A stretch of 15,021 nt of DNA. It comes from Thermoprotei archaeon. GTDB taxonomy: Archaea; Thermoproteota; Thermoprotei; Thermofilales; B20-G17. The stretch covers positions 1-15,021 of the forward strand of contig QMRW01000018.1 of NCBI GenBank assembly GCA_003650785.1, in the 5' to 3' direction. Of the stretch, positions 1-7,595 are shown piece by piece; position 1 is the first letter of the stretch, and every line of letters begins with the position of its first letter. The translations under genes were made by a program, and so were the position numbers. Below the pieces are notes generated by a model that saw nothing but the letters and a program-made list of their open reading frames with translations, was not told where the DNA came from and did not search any database.

Positions 1-1
1 A

Positions 2-640
2 TATGCTGAATACATGATAGCGCGAGAACGCTTTACACATTTAATTCCAAGTGGAATAGACGACCTACACGCTGCTCCGCTACTATGTGGTGGAGCTATT
101 GGATATAGAGCACTTAAACTGACTAAGTTACTGGAGGTAGGTGAAGGTAGGCTTGGAATGTTCGGTTTTGGATCTTCAGCTCACATGGTGATTCGAGTTG
201 CAGTTAGCCGTGGGCTTGAAGTATATGTCTTCACTAGGTCCAAGATGAGACAAGAGCATGCTCTTGAACTTGGAGCTACCTGGGCTGGCACTCCTACAGA
301 TGATCCGGGTGTTAGGTTGGATGCTGCTATAGTTTTTGCACCAGCTGGATGGGTTGCAGTTGAGGCTTTGAAAAAGCTCGGTAAAGCCGGTAGACTTGTC
401 CTAGCAGGTATATACATGTCTCCAATAGAGCACTTAAACTACGATCTTCTATGGCTAGAGCGTGAAATCAAGAGCGTGGCTAATGTGACCAGGAGTGATG
501 TTAGAGAATTTCTTGATGAAGCCTCTAGGATAGGCATTAAACCGACGGTAACCGTGTATTCTCTCAGTGAAGCAAACAGAGCCTTGAAGGACTTAAAGCA
601 TGGTAAGTTGAAGGGTTCTGCTGTACTACAAATTCGATAA
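2..640 (+). CDS. Zinc-type alcohol dehydrogenase (CAD2-like medium-chain dehydrogenase/reductase), 5' partial
   Basis: This is the C-terminal 212 residues of a medium-chain NAD(P)-dependent alcohol dehydrogenase. The reading frame stays open to the window edge: codons before the first ATG (position 14) read Y-A-E-Y, which matches the usual G-Y-A-E-Y stretch of the family, so that ATG is internal. Visible parts are the end of the catalytic domain, the C-G-G-A-I-G-Y-R-A segment that precedes the cofactor fold, the Rossmann motif G-F-G-S-S-A-H near residues 51-57 of the ATG-numbered fragment, and a typical C-terminal lobe (residues ...S-L-S-E-A-N-R-A-L-K-D-L). The GFG-x-SAH motif and the following V-F-T-R-S are characteristic of the cinnamyl-alcohol-dehydrogenase-like subgroup found in bacteria and archaea. 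The catalytic zinc ligands of the N-terminal half lie outside the window. The physiological alcohol is unknown. It is convergent with the next gene. Confidence 0.93.
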   Translation, partial: YAEYMIARERFTHLIPSGIDDLHAAPLLCGGAIGYRALKLTKLLEVGEGRLGMFGFGSSAHMVIRVAVSRGLEVYVFTRSKMRQEHALELGATWAGTPTDDPGVRLDAAIVFAPAGWVAVEALKKLGKAGRLVLAGIYMSPIEHLNYDLLWLEREIKSVANVTRSDVREFLDEASRIGIKPTVTVYSLSEANRALKDLKHGKLKGSAVLQIR

Positions 641-897
641 CTTCTAAAACTGGTAGTGCTATAATCATGTCCTGAGTATTCTTTAAGTCAACTATTAATT
701 ATGTAGAACAATAGAGCTCTTTAAGGAGCTTAAGGCATAACTTATGGACAAGCTTAGCATTCTCTAGAGGCCTGAGGTATCTATTGCTCAACTATTTTGG
801 ACGTCATTTAATAATCATATCACTTACAATATGCATATAGCTTACTTAACTTATTTTAGATTAAAGGATCTATTGTAGTTGACGGTTCCTAAAATAC
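641..897. other. Convergent intergenic region
   Basis: This 257-bp AT-rich gap lies between the ends of two convergent genes. I see no open frame with gene-like composition, no tRNA and no box C/D motifs. It contains one near-palindrome at 715-730 (listed separately). Confidence 0.5.
715..730. repeat. Near-perfect 16-bp palindrome
   Basis: The sequence AGCTCTTTAAGGAGCT has outer arms AGCTC/GAGCT and a TTAA centre, with one mismatched pair. It sits about 75 bp beyond the dehydrogenase stop codon. It could be a transcription-end structure or a protein-binding site; nothing decides between them. Confidence 0.35.
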
Positions 898-2064
898 CTA
901 TTCTATTCCTAATTTTTCGTTTATCTCGCTCTGGTATTCCTCTATCTTTAGTTTTTCTATATCTTCTATCTTTACAGGTTCTCCTAGTACTGAGGACTCG
1001 TATATGGCAAAGATTACTGCCATGTCTCTATAGGCTTCCCAACCATCTACCTCAGGCTTTACTCCATGTGTACATGCATAGTAGAAGTCGTATATCTCGG
1101 TAGCGAAAGAGTAGGTAACTCCATATGGAAACCATCTCTCCTCTAGCTCTTTATCCATTAAACTCCTGAGTCTATCTCCGATATAGCGTCCTGATAGTTC
1201 TTCTACATAGTCTTTATGTTGTATTCTAATGGATTTAAGTCTATAGGCCCAGGGTGGTCCTTCTATCGCTATAGCTCCTTTGGATCCATAGATCATCCTA
1301 GTCTCAATGGTATATGCTGGTGTCGCTCTGCTCCAGAACCAATGGGAGTATGCATTTCCCTCGTAGACTATCAGTGCGAGTGAAGTATCGTCTACTGTGA
1401 CCTTTAGACCACTCTTTATAGGCTCGTAGAGAGTTACCTTACCGTATACTTCTATAGGTTCCTTACCTAGATGATATCGATCGAGATCTGCCATATGAAC
1501 ACCTCCATCGAGTATCCAACTACCTCCAGCCTTGAACTTATCCTCTCTCCAACCCGCATGGTAGGGATTCCAGTGTGTGATAGTCCAGATTACGAGTCTA
1601 GGCTCTCCTATTAGGCCTTTGTCTACTGCGACCTTTACAGCTCTATCCTCAATTCGTCTTCGATAGTTTTCGGCTACTGCTAGTACTTTATTGTACTTCT
1701 CTGCAGTCTCCATTATCCTCCTAGCAGCTCTCATGGTTATTGCTAATGGCTTTTCTATCAGAACATTCAACCCCTCCTCTAGACAGTCTATAGCTACTGT
1801 ATGGTGTAGGTGGTGAGGAAGGCAAATATCGACTGCATCTAAGTCGACCTCTTTGATCATTCTCTTATAATCCGTATATACTCTTGGAGTAGTACCTTGG
1901 AGGACTGCTATCTTAGCGATTGCCTGTTCAGCCTTAACTCTGTCCAGATCGCATACAGCTGCTATCTCTATGTCCTCAAACCCGGCCCTGTAGAGCTGAG
2001 CTATTCCTTCAATATGCCGAATTCCAACTCCTCCACAGCCTATCACGGCCAACTTAAACTTCAA
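898..2064 (-). CDS. Gfo/Idh/MocA-family NAD(P)-dependent oxidoreductase
   Basis: The 388-residue protein has the two-domain layout of the glucose-fructose oxidoreductase / inositol dehydrogenase / MocA family. The N-terminal Rossmann fold has G-C-G-G-V-G at residues 9-14 and an acidic strand end (C-D-L-D, 38-41). The family motif E-K-P is at 104-106. A C-terminal alpha/beta domain starts after about residue 125 and carries G-G-S-W-I-L-D-G-G-V-H (180-190), with D187 and H190 in the substrate-pocket positions of the family. Members oxidise or reduce polyol, sugar or amino-sugar hydroxyls with NAD(P); the substrate here cannot be told. The start is TTG: an AGGTG ribosome-binding site lies 7 nt upstream (2072-2076 read on the minus strand), and the next residues K-F-K-L-A-V-I-G-C begin the first beta strand directly. 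It is transcribed alone. Confidence 0.93.
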   Translation of the reverse strand: MKFKLAVIGCGGVGIRHIEGIAQLYRAGFEDIEIAAVCDLDRVKAEQAIAKIAVLQGTTPRVYTDYKRMIKEVDLDAVDICLPHHLHHTVAIDCLEEGLNVLIEKPLAITMRAARRIMETAEKYNKVLAVAENYRRRIEDRAVKVAVDKGLIGEPRLVIWTITHWNPYHAGWREDKFKAGGSWILDGGVHMADLDRYHLGKEPIEVYGKVTLYEPIKSGLKVTVDDTSLALIVYEGNAYSHWFWSRATPAYTIETRMIYGSKGAIAIEGPPWAYRLKSIRIQHKDYVEELSGRYIGDRLRSLMDKELEERWFPYGVTYSFATEIYDFYYACTHGVKPEVDGWEAYRDMAVIFAIYESSVLGEPVKIEDIEKLKIEEYQSEINEKLGIE

Positions 2065-2085
2065 TCTATCACACCTTTGGTGAGT

Positions 2086-2160
2086 TTAACCATTCTCTAT
2101 TTAACGCTATCCCTAGGATACTTCTAGTGATTATTGCTCTTTTACAGACTTAACCATTCT
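2086..2160. promoter_or_regulatory. Direct 11-bp repeats around the promoter of the Gfo/Idh/MocA gene
   Basis: On the plus strand TTAACCATTCT occurs at 2086-2096 and again at 2150-2160. On the minus strand the copies (AGAATGGTTAA) lie just downstream and about 50 bp upstream of a TATA-like GTTAAATAG at about 2098-2106, which is about 26-30 bp before the ribosome-binding site at 2072-2076. Such placement would suit binding sites for a repressor or activator, but this is inferred. Confidence 0.4.
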
Positions 2161-2294
2161 GTTATCCTACTTTGCCCACAGTATTGTTCGTTCTCTTATA
2201 CCACTAATTATCGTATTCTTCACGAAGTATCCTGGTGAATTTGTCAAAATCAACTTTAAATGTAGCACCTTATTACCGATATCGAGGACTAATT

Positions 2295-2855
2295 ATGATG
2301 CTTGGAAGACTGGTAATTTTAGCTTTAATATTTATAATTGTAGGTATTGTACTAGTCACGTATCTATTGCCCCTTCTGCGTAGACCAGAGATCATCGAGT
2401 GTCCTAAGTGTCATAGTAGGATGGTGTGGACACCGATTGGTACTAGAAGTGAGAACTTTATGTGGCGCTGTCTAGCATGCAATAGTACCTGGCTCAAGTC
2501 ATACTCTGAAGATTCTTATAAAAAATGGAAGGAGTATTCAATGATAGTAGTGGTTAGAGATGCTGTATTAAACTATATAAGATCACATCATTCAGATGCC
2601 GCTAAAAGAATGCCGGAGAAATTTGAATGGAAGTATGAAAAGAAGATGGTAGAGGGGGAGACTCTACATTTGTTCACTCACACCGATAAGGGTATTTGGA
2701 CTGTCAGTATACGAAGATTACCAGAGCACGATTTTAATGTTAGGGTCGAGTACAGACCTAGAGGAGAAATCACGATTCCAGAGAGAATTCTGTGGGTAGG
2801 AATTTTCGATAATCTAGGTGTGATAGTAGAGCTAGAGTACTACCACGTACACTAG
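2295..2855 (+). CDS. Membrane-anchored zinc-ribbon protein, unknown function
   Basis: I do not recognise a named family. The 186-residue product starts with one strongly hydrophobic segment (about residues 4-28), followed by basic residues (L-R-R), so the rest is probably cytoplasmic. A zinc ribbon follows at once: C36-P-K-C39 and C59-L-A-C62. The C-terminal 110 residues are soluble, rich in charged and aromatic residues, with a likely beta-rich end. The open frame extends upstream to a GTG at 2235, but I chose ATG 2295 because a GAGG ribosome-binding site is 7 nt upstream (2284-2287), the hydrophobic anchor begins there, and a TATA-like TTTAAA (2255-2260) lies inside the longer version. ATG 2298 is an equally possible start. 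Zinc-ribbon plus one helix suggests a membrane-tethered binding protein; partners are unknown. Confidence 0.7.
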   Translation: MMLGRLVILALIFIIVGIVLVTYLLPLLRRPEIIECPKCHSRMVWTPIGTRSENFMWRCLACNSTWLKSYSEDSYKKWKEYSMIVVVRDAVLNYIRSHHSDAAKRMPEKFEWKYEKKMVEGETLHLFTHTDKGIWTVSIRRLPEHDFNVRVEYRPRGEITIPERILWVGIFDNLGVIVELEYYHVH

Positions 2856-2919
2856 AATGGATCGTTTCATCCCTTTATAATCAGTAAACTCTTGTAGTTT
2901 TAAGTACTCTAGGTAAGTG

Positions 2920-3177
2920 ATGAAGCTTAGGGTCAATGAGAGTAGGTTATTGGAGTTGTTAGAGGAGTGGCGTAAAGCTGATGAAGAAGCTAGAAGAATT
3001 AGAAGAGAATCAGCAGATTGGAATTTTATAGAAAAACAACCAGAACTCATAAAAACAGCACTAAAACTACTAGTAGAAACAGGAGATCTCAAGATGATTT
3101 CAAAGTTATTCGACATACCCCTGAGTGAGCTTAATGATCTCAGATTGAAAGCTAAAATTCTACTAGTCCTATCCTAA
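2920..3177 (+). CDS. Small helical protein, possible helix-turn-helix; unknown function
   Basis: The 85-residue product is not recognised. The first half (residues 5-30) is highly charged and predicted helical (L-L-E-L-L-E-E-W-R-K-A-D-E-E-A-R-R-I-R-R). The second half contains E-L-I-K-T-A-L-K-L-L followed by D-L-K-M-I-S-K-L-F-D-I-P-L-S-E-L-N-D-L-R, a pattern that could form a helix-turn-helix like those of small archaeal antitoxin-type regulators, though the likeness is weak. A GTG at 2917 directly precedes ATG 2920; ATG is favoured because AGGT (2911-2914) lies 5 nt upstream. A TATA-like TTTATA (2874-2879) would start transcription near 2902. Codon use in the middle is more A-rich than in neighbours. 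No toxin-like partner is adjacent. Confidence 0.6.
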   Translation: MKLRVNESRLLELLEEWRKADEEARRIRRESADWNFIEKQPELIKTALKLLVETGDLKMISKLFDIPLSELNDLRLKAKILLVLS

Positions 3178-3283
3178 TAGGTAATGCTCAAAATCTAGCT
3201 ACCTTACACTAATGAAAAGTAGAAACTTTGATGAAATAGAGTTTTATAGCATGTGAATGTAGGGAATAAGGTGTATCAGAAAA

Positions 3284-3481
3284 ATGGAGAGTAGTAAAAT
3301 AGTAGTCTGTCCTATATGCCTTGGGTCGAGGATTGATCTCTATCTTGGTGGTTATGCTGGTAAGATCTATCGCTGTCTTGACTGTGGCTACGTGGGATCA
3401 ATAATCCTAGAGATGGAGTTAGAGGAATATATGAAGATATTAGAGAAAAAGAGACTTGAAGATGAAGAAGTGCAAGAGTGA
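3284..3481 (+). CDS. Small zinc-ribbon protein (65 aa)
   Basis: This short protein consists almost entirely of one zinc ribbon: C9-P-I-C12 and C31-L-D-C34, separated by L-Y-L-G-G-Y-A-G-K-I-Y-R, then G-Y-V-G-S-I-I-L-E and an acidic helical tail. Zinc ribbons of this size and form are widespread in archaea with no assigned role; a nucleic-acid or protein-binding role is usual for the fold. The ATG start has AGGTG at 3269-3273 (10 nt spacing) and a TATA-like TTTTATA at 3242-3248. It is probably transcribed alone and is convergent with the TIM-barrel gene. Confidence 0.78.
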   Translation: MESSKIVVCPICLGSRIDLYLGGYAGKIYRCLDCGYVGSIILEMELEEYMKILEKKRLEDEEVQE

Positions 3482-3549
3482 CTCCTTAACTTTATGGTGT
3501 CGTTATTCTATGGAAACCTAATATCGATAGGATGGAATTTCATGAGAGC

Positions 3550-3567
3550 TCTTACATTACTGTAAGA
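3550..3567. terminator. Perfect hairpin between convergent genes
   Basis: TCTTACA-TTAC-TGTAAGA forms a perfect 7-bp stem with a 4-nt loop. It is midway between the stop codon of the zinc-ribbon gene (3481) and that of the oppositely oriented TIM-barrel gene (3591). As it reads the same on both strands it could end transcription from both sides, though archaeal termination depends mainly on T-tracts and only a short one (CCTTTT, 3580-3586) is nearby. Confidence 0.4.
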
Positions 3568-3590
3568 TTATCTCCAATATCCTTTTACCC

Positions 3591-4490
3591 CTACACTTGA
3601 CCTTTAACAAGCTCCTCGAGTAGTCTTAGAGCGTAGCTCACTAGGCTATCCCTCAGTTTGAGAGGAACTCTTGTGAAACCTACTTCTAAGTTAAAAGCTC
3701 CTCTGTATCCTACTTCTTTAAGTCCTCTTACTACAGCATTCCAGTCTATTTTACCCATGAAGGGTAAAAGGTGTTGCTCTCTGAACCCATCGTTATCCGA
3801 TATGTGAGTTGCCACTAGATGTTGACCTATGATTTTTATAACCTGATACTGATCGAAACCTTGGATACTTGGAATTATGTGATTTGTATCTAGACATATA
3901 CCTATTCTCTTAGAGTTAATGCTCTTGACAAGCCAGAGTAGTTCATATGGATCTGCACCGAATATACTCTCTCCTGGTAAGGAGTCGTGAAGTACTGGGG
4001 GTAGGTTCTCTATGGCTATTCCCACTCCCGTTGCCTCAGCAACCTCTAGTAGCTCTAGAAAACCTTCGAGATTACTTCTCTTAACATCATTTAAGGCCTC
4101 TAGAGTCCTATATCCGGCTTTTCTATTACTGGGATGGAGTACTACCCACTTAGCTCCTAATTCTCCAGCCCAGATAATAGACTCCTTAGCTTGCCTCATG
4201 AACTTACGTCTCTCCTCCTCTGATCTTCTGGCCATTCCGGGATTACGTCCATGTACTTGGATTATGGAGATATCTAGTTCCTCACACAGTTTTGCTATTT
4301 TACTCACTCTACCCTTATCAACTCTAGAGGAGCCGAGATTTATCTCTACACACCTCCAACCTATCTTTGCTAATCTCTTGATTTCCTCCTCCAACTCTAG
4401 TTCTGGGAAAACGCTAGTCGAGATAGAGGGGATCATTTCATAGGATAATTCGTTGGATATTCCGAAGGCTCTATTAGTACTGTCTAGCAT
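3591..4490 (-). CDS. Sugar phosphate isomerase/epimerase-like TIM-barrel protein (AP endonuclease family 2 fold)
   Basis: The protein (299 aa from ATG 4490) has the xylose-isomerase-like TIM barrel. Probable divalent-metal ligands and their strand motifs are in order: H80 (I-I-Q-V-H), H119 (V-V-L-H-P), E161 (I-A-I-E-N), D201 and H204 (C-L-D-T-N-H), H229 and D232 (T-H-I-S-D-N-D), H240 (H-L-L-P-F-M-G-K-I-D-W) and E269 (F-N-L-E-V). This complete set suggests an active enzyme. Relatives isomerise or epimerise sugars and inositol derivatives; endonuclease IV has the same fold but different motifs, so I prefer a sugar isomerase. The substrate is unknown. Start choice is uncertain: the core begins at M19 (ATG 4436, M-I-P-S-I-S-T-S-V-F), but an A/T-rich TATA-like run at about 4520-4534 predicts transcription from near 4504, which fits ATG 4490. 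It lies about 80 bp after the GTPase gene on the same strand. Confidence 0.85.
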   Translation of the reverse strand: MLDSTNRAFGISNELSYEMIPSISTSVFPELELEEEIKRLAKIGWRCVEINLGSSRVDKGRVSKIAKLCEELDISIIQVHGRNPGMARRSEEERRKFMRQAKESIIWAGELGAKWVVLHPSNRKAGYRTLEALNDVKRSNLEGFLELLEVAEATGVGIAIENLPPVLHDSLPGESIFGADPYELLWLVKSINSKRIGICLDTNHIIPSIQGFDQYQVIKIIGQHLVATHISDNDGFREQHLLPFMGKIDWNAVVRGLKEVGYRGAFNLEVGFTRVPLKLRDSLVSYALRLLEELVKGQV

Positions 4491-4569
4491 TTCCTATTCC
4501 CTTCCCTATCAAACGTCTCTATTATTATTATTTTCCTCTAGGTAACTCTCTAGATAGGATTGGCCCTCT

Positions 4570-5328
4570 TTAAGTCATATCCCCACATGTACAGAAGACC
4601 TCATGTATAATGTCGTATACTATTTCAAGTCCTTCTGATCTCTTAGCTGAGATTATTATGGGTCTACAGACAGTCTCAGTAGCTCTAATAAGGTCTATTA
4701 AAGTCTCGGATATTTGTCCTAGTAATCCTTCATCCGTCTCCTCCACTGTTCTCTCGAGTCTCTCTAGACCGCCTAATATTAGATCGTAGCTCTCTTTACT
4801 CAGTAGATCGGCCTTGTTGATTACTAATACTCCAGGTATTCCTAATCTTAATTGTACTATCACTAATAGTAGTCTTGCTGTAACTATATCCGATACACTT
4901 GTAGTTAGTGAGGCATCCATTAGTAGTAGTCCTAGAAGCTTCATGTGTTCATGTAGCCTATTGATTACAGTGGGTCCAGCTCTAGTGAATATGAATAGTT
5001 CCATCTGTCCTGGAGTATCTATAAGTATGTAATCCTTCTCTAGGTTCATTATATTTTCGACCATGTCACCACACTTTGTCGCTATTATATCCATAGCTCT
5101 TATGAAGGCTCCATTAGGTCCTAGCTTCTCTGAATCCATTATGTCTACTACTCTCACTATATCTCTTACATCTAAGTCCGGTCTATAGGGTAGATAGCGT
5201 ACTCCTGGATCCAAATTCACAATTCCTACACTTAAGCCTACACTCCTCTCTATCCACTTCTTCAAATTAGCTACTAGTGTACTCTTTCCACATCCTGCTG
5301 GTCCTAGTACTACGATTCCTGTCTTCAT
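4570..5328 (-). CDS. GPN-loop GTPase (archaeal GPN1/XAB1-type)
   Basis: The 252-residue protein has all the marks of the GPN-loop GTPases: P-loop G9-P-A-G-C-G-K-S-T17, N-L-D-P at 38-41, the defining G-P-N at 70-72, D-T-P-G-Q at 104-108, N-K-A-D at 171-174 and S-A-K at 227-229. The length is close to archaeal homologues. GPN GTPases act as homodimers in archaea, and the eukaryotic relatives help assemble and import RNA polymerase II; the archaeal role is not settled. ATG 5328 is supported by the first strand K-T-G-I-V-V-L-G-P starting immediately and by a TATA-like ATTTAAGG about 26 bp upstream (5354-5363, minus strand). It is divergent from the eL33 gene across only 87 bp. Confidence 0.95.
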   Translation of the reverse strand: MKTGIVVLGPAGCGKSTLVANLKKWIERSVGLSVGIVNLDPGVRYLPYRPDLDVRDIVRVVDIMDSEKLGPNGAFIRAMDIIATKCGDMVENIMNLEKDYILIDTPGQMELFIFTRAGPTVINRLHEHMKLLGLLLMDASLTTSVSDIVTARLLLVIVQLRLGIPGVLVINKADLLSKESYDLILGGLERLERTVEETDEGLLGQISETLIDLIRATETVCRPIIISAKRSEGLEIVYDIIHEVFCTCGDMT

Positions 5329-5415
5329 ATCACTTTGTAAGAGTGCTTCTCTACCTTAAATCTCTTAAATAATTCAATAAAGAGTTCATGACTACGATAG
5401 TATTATTAGGACGGA

Positions 5416-5703
5416 TTGCCCATTAGGGTGGGTATGTCCTTGGAGGCTAGAATAGTCAACTTCGAACTGGGAGGTAAGCGTCAGTATCCAGACAGAGTCA
5501 TCATAGAGATAGAGGGAGTGAAATCCCTAGCTGAGGCTATGAGGTTCATAAACAAAAAGGTAGTTTGGATTACACCAACTGGGAAGAAGATAATCGGTAA
5601 AATAAGAAGACCTCATGGGAGAAAGGGTAAGCTCCTAGCTGTCTTCAGAAAGGGTCTACCTGGACAGGCTTTAGGCACTAAAGTGCTCATAATAGGGAGT
5701 TAG
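5416..5703 (+). CDS. rpl35ae: Large-subunit ribosomal protein eL33 (L35Ae)
   Basis: This 95-residue protein is the archaeal/eukaryal ribosomal protein L35Ae (eL33) of the 50S subunit. The diagnostic parts are Q-Y-P near residues 23-25, the block K-K-V-V-W-I-T-P-T-G-K-K-I-I-G-K-I (47-63), R-P-H-G-R-K-G (65-71), and the C-terminal signature F-R-K-G-L-P-G-Q-A-L-G-T-K-V (77-90). The start is unsure: TTG 5416 has AGGA 4 nt upstream, whereas ATG 5434 (residue 7) is directly preceded by GGGTGGG, rather close for a ribosome-binding site. Archaeal homologues have short N-termini, so ATG 5434 is a real alternative. A TATA-like CTTAAATAATT is at about 5364-5373. The DNA ligase gene follows 71 bp downstream with its own promoter-like element. 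Confidence 0.94.
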   Translation: MPIRVGMSLEARIVNFELGGKRQYPDRVIIEIEGVKSLAEAMRFINKKVVWITPTGKKIIGKIRRPHGRKGKLLAVFRKGLPGQALGTKVLIIGS

Positions 5704-5736
5704 AGAAGGAGTGTAGGACTATAATTCGACTTTGAC

Positions 5737-5752
5737 AGTTATTTTAATAACT
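5737..5752 (+). promoter_or_regulatory. TATA-like element embedded in a palindrome, DNA ligase promoter
   Basis: AGTTATT-TT-AATAACT is a perfect 7-bp inverted repeat with a 2-nt centre; its middle, TTTTAATAA (5742-5750), is a good archaeal TATA match. Its distance to the GTG at 5775 (about 28 bp from the centre) predicts transcription starting at or just before the start codon. No ribosome-binding site is visible before that GTG, in keeping with a leaderless message. Confidence 0.55.
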
Positions 5753-5774
5753 CTCCTAAGCGATATTTACTCGG

Positions 5775-7568
5775 GTGTCTGAGTTGTATTATGAAGAACT
5801 CGTTAAAATACTTGAGAAGATAGAAGCTACCTCTAGTAGGCTTGAGATGACGGCGCTTCTAGTAGATCTACTGAAGAAGACCCCTAGAGACCTCATCGAC
5901 AAGGTCATCTATCTTATCCAAGGAAAACTCGCACCCGATTGGATGGGTATAGAGCTTGGGATTGCGGAAAAACTAGCTATGAGAAGTATTGCACAGGTAT
6001 CTGGAAGACCTATATCTGAAATAGAGAAATTGTATAAGCGCCTCGGGGATCTAGGACTTGTAGCTGAAGAAATACTGAGCAAGTATAGGACTACGAGTAT
6101 CCTCGATTTCTTCGGTACTCCCACTGAGAAGGAGAAATTAACCATAGATAAGGTGTATGGAACTCTCATGAAAATGGCTAAAGCCTCAGGCCCAGGATCT
6201 CAGGATACTAAGATCTCACTATTAGCCTCACTACTTAGAGAGGCATCTTCAAAAGAGGCTAAATATATAATGAGGACCATTACGGGTAAACTTAGACTCG
6301 GAATTGCTGATATGACTATTCTAGATGCTCTTACTATCACCTTCACTGGAGCGAAAACTTATAGGAGCATTGTAGAGAGAGCCTATAACACCTACCCGGA
6401 TCTAGGCTATATAGCTAAGCTCATGGCTGAGGAGGGATTAGAAGGTATAAAGAAAGTGAGAATTACCATAGGAATTCCTATACTACCGATGTTAGCTGAG
6501 AGATTGACATCTCCCACGGAAATACTAGAAAAACTAGGCGGTACCTGTCTGGCTGAGTACAAGTATGATGGTGAAAGAATGCAGATACATAAGCTAGGAG
6601 ATAAGATCACTATATTCAGTAGAAGGTTAGAGAACATAACACACCACTACCCAGATGTAATCGAGCTCATTAGAGAAGGAGTGAAATGCAGAGAGGCTAT
6701 AGTTGAGGGAGAGGGAGTTGCTATAGATCCCATTAGTGGTGAAATGCTACCCTTCCAAGAATTAATGCATAGGAGGAGAAAATATGATATAGAAAAAATG
6801 GTAGAAAAGTATCCAGTCTGTCTCTACCTATTCGATTGTCTATACGTTGATGGTGAAGAACTTATAGACAGACCACTAATTGAGAGAAGGAGAAGACTTG
6901 AGGAGATCGTAGAGATCTCCGATAGACTGAAAATAGCTACAGGAGAGATTGTAAATGACGCGAAGGCCTTAGAGGTATTCTTCGAGAGAGCTGTAAGTGA
7001 GGGATGTGAGGGAATAATGTGTAAGTCGATAAAGGGTGAGTCTATTTACCAGATGGGAGCTAGAGGATGGCTTTGGATAAAGTTCAAGCGTGACTATAGA
7101 TATGAGATGAGTGATACTGTAGATCTCGTTGTAGTTGGTGCCTTTTATGGTACTGGAAGACGTGCTGGTACTTATGGTGCACTACTCGTAGCTGCTTATG
7201 ATCCTGAGGAAGATATGTTTAGGACTGTATGCAAGGTGGGTAGTGGATTTACAGATGAAGATCTAGCTAAACTTCCAGAAATGCTAAAGCCCTACGAAAT
7301 TCCTCATAAGCATCCGAGAGTAGACTCTAAAATGGAGGCTGATGTCTGGTTTACTCCATCTCTTGTAATAGAGGTTATAGGTGCAGAAATTACATTAAGC
7401 CCACTACATACCTGCGCCTGGAGCGTTATTAGGGAGAATGCTGGTCTAGCCATAAGATTCCCGAGATTTACAGGAAGGTATAGGTTCGATAAGAGTCCAG
7501 AGCAAGCTACTACTATTAAAGAGATTATTGAAATGTATAAATTACAGAAGAAGACACCCACTAGATAG
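5775..7568 (+). CDS. lig: ATP-dependent DNA ligase
   Basis: This 597-residue enzyme seals nicks in DNA during replication and repair using a covalent AMP intermediate. The order of domains is N-terminal DNA-binding domain (about 1-235), adenylation domain with the catalytic lysine in K263-Y-D-G-E-R268, and C-terminal OB fold (from about 440). Other nucleotidyltransferase motifs are seen: S-R-R-L-E-N (282-287), F353-D354 followed by Y-V-D-G-E (motif III), E412-G-I-M (motif IV) and W-I-K436-F-K438 (motif V). Length and layout match archaeal replicative ligases of about 600 residues; some archaeal members also use ADP or GTP, which cannot be judged here. GTG 5775 is chosen because it starts the conserved N-terminal helix and matches the predicted leaderless start. 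The gene is convergent with the next one, with a 27-bp gap. Confidence 0.97.
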   Translation: MSELYYEELVKILEKIEATSSRLEMTALLVDLLKKTPRDLIDKVIYLIQGKLAPDWMGIELGIAEKLAMRSIAQVSGRPISEIEKLYKRLGDLGLVAEEILSKYRTTSILDFFGTPTEKEKLTIDKVYGTLMKMAKASGPGSQDTKISLLASLLREASSKEAKYIMRTITGKLRLGIADMTILDALTITFTGAKTYRSIVERAYNTYPDLGYIAKLMAEEGLEGIKKVRITIGIPILPMLAERLTSPTEILEKLGGTCLAEYKYDGERMQIHKLGDKITIFSRRLENITHHYPDVIELIREGVKCREAIVEGEGVAIDPISGEMLPFQELMHRRRKYDIEKMVEKYPVCLYLFDCLYVDGEELIDRPLIERRRRLEEIVEISDRLKIATGEIVNDAKALEVFFERAVSEGCEGIMCKSIKGESIYQMGARGWLWIKFKRDYRYEMSDTVDLVVVGAFYGTGRRAGTYGALLVAAYDPEEDMFRTVCKVGSGFTDEDLAKLPEMLKPYEIPHKHPRVDSKMEADVWFTPSLVIEVIGAEITLSPLHTCAWSVIRENAGLAIRFPRFTGRYRFDKSPEQATTIKEIIEMYKLQKKTPTR

Positions 7569-7595
7569 TATCCCTCTCTAGAATATCGACTAGCA

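Noticed and set aside
181..417. Minus-strand open frame inside the alcohol dehydrogenase
   Set aside because: It is antisense to a clearly conserved Rossmann region and shows no motif; the frame is a shadow.
879..1103. Plus-strand open frame over the end of the oxidoreductase gene
   Set aside because: Leucine/serine-rich translation typical of the complement of a real gene; overlaps the oxidoreductase coding end.
1897..2127. Plus-strand open frame over the start of the oxidoreductase gene
   Set aside because: It runs antisense through the Rossmann motif and has no ribosome-binding site or recognisable domain.
2917..2923. GTGATGA, a box-C-like motif of C/D guide RNAs
   Set aside because: It is the start-codon region of a small gene and no CTGA box D lies at a proper distance. 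Similar motifs within the kinase gene (near 8459) also lack partners.
4012..4443. 143-residue plus-strand frame inside the TIM-barrel gene
   Set aside because: Serine- and leucine-rich antisense shadow; the opposite strand holds all metal-ligand motifs.
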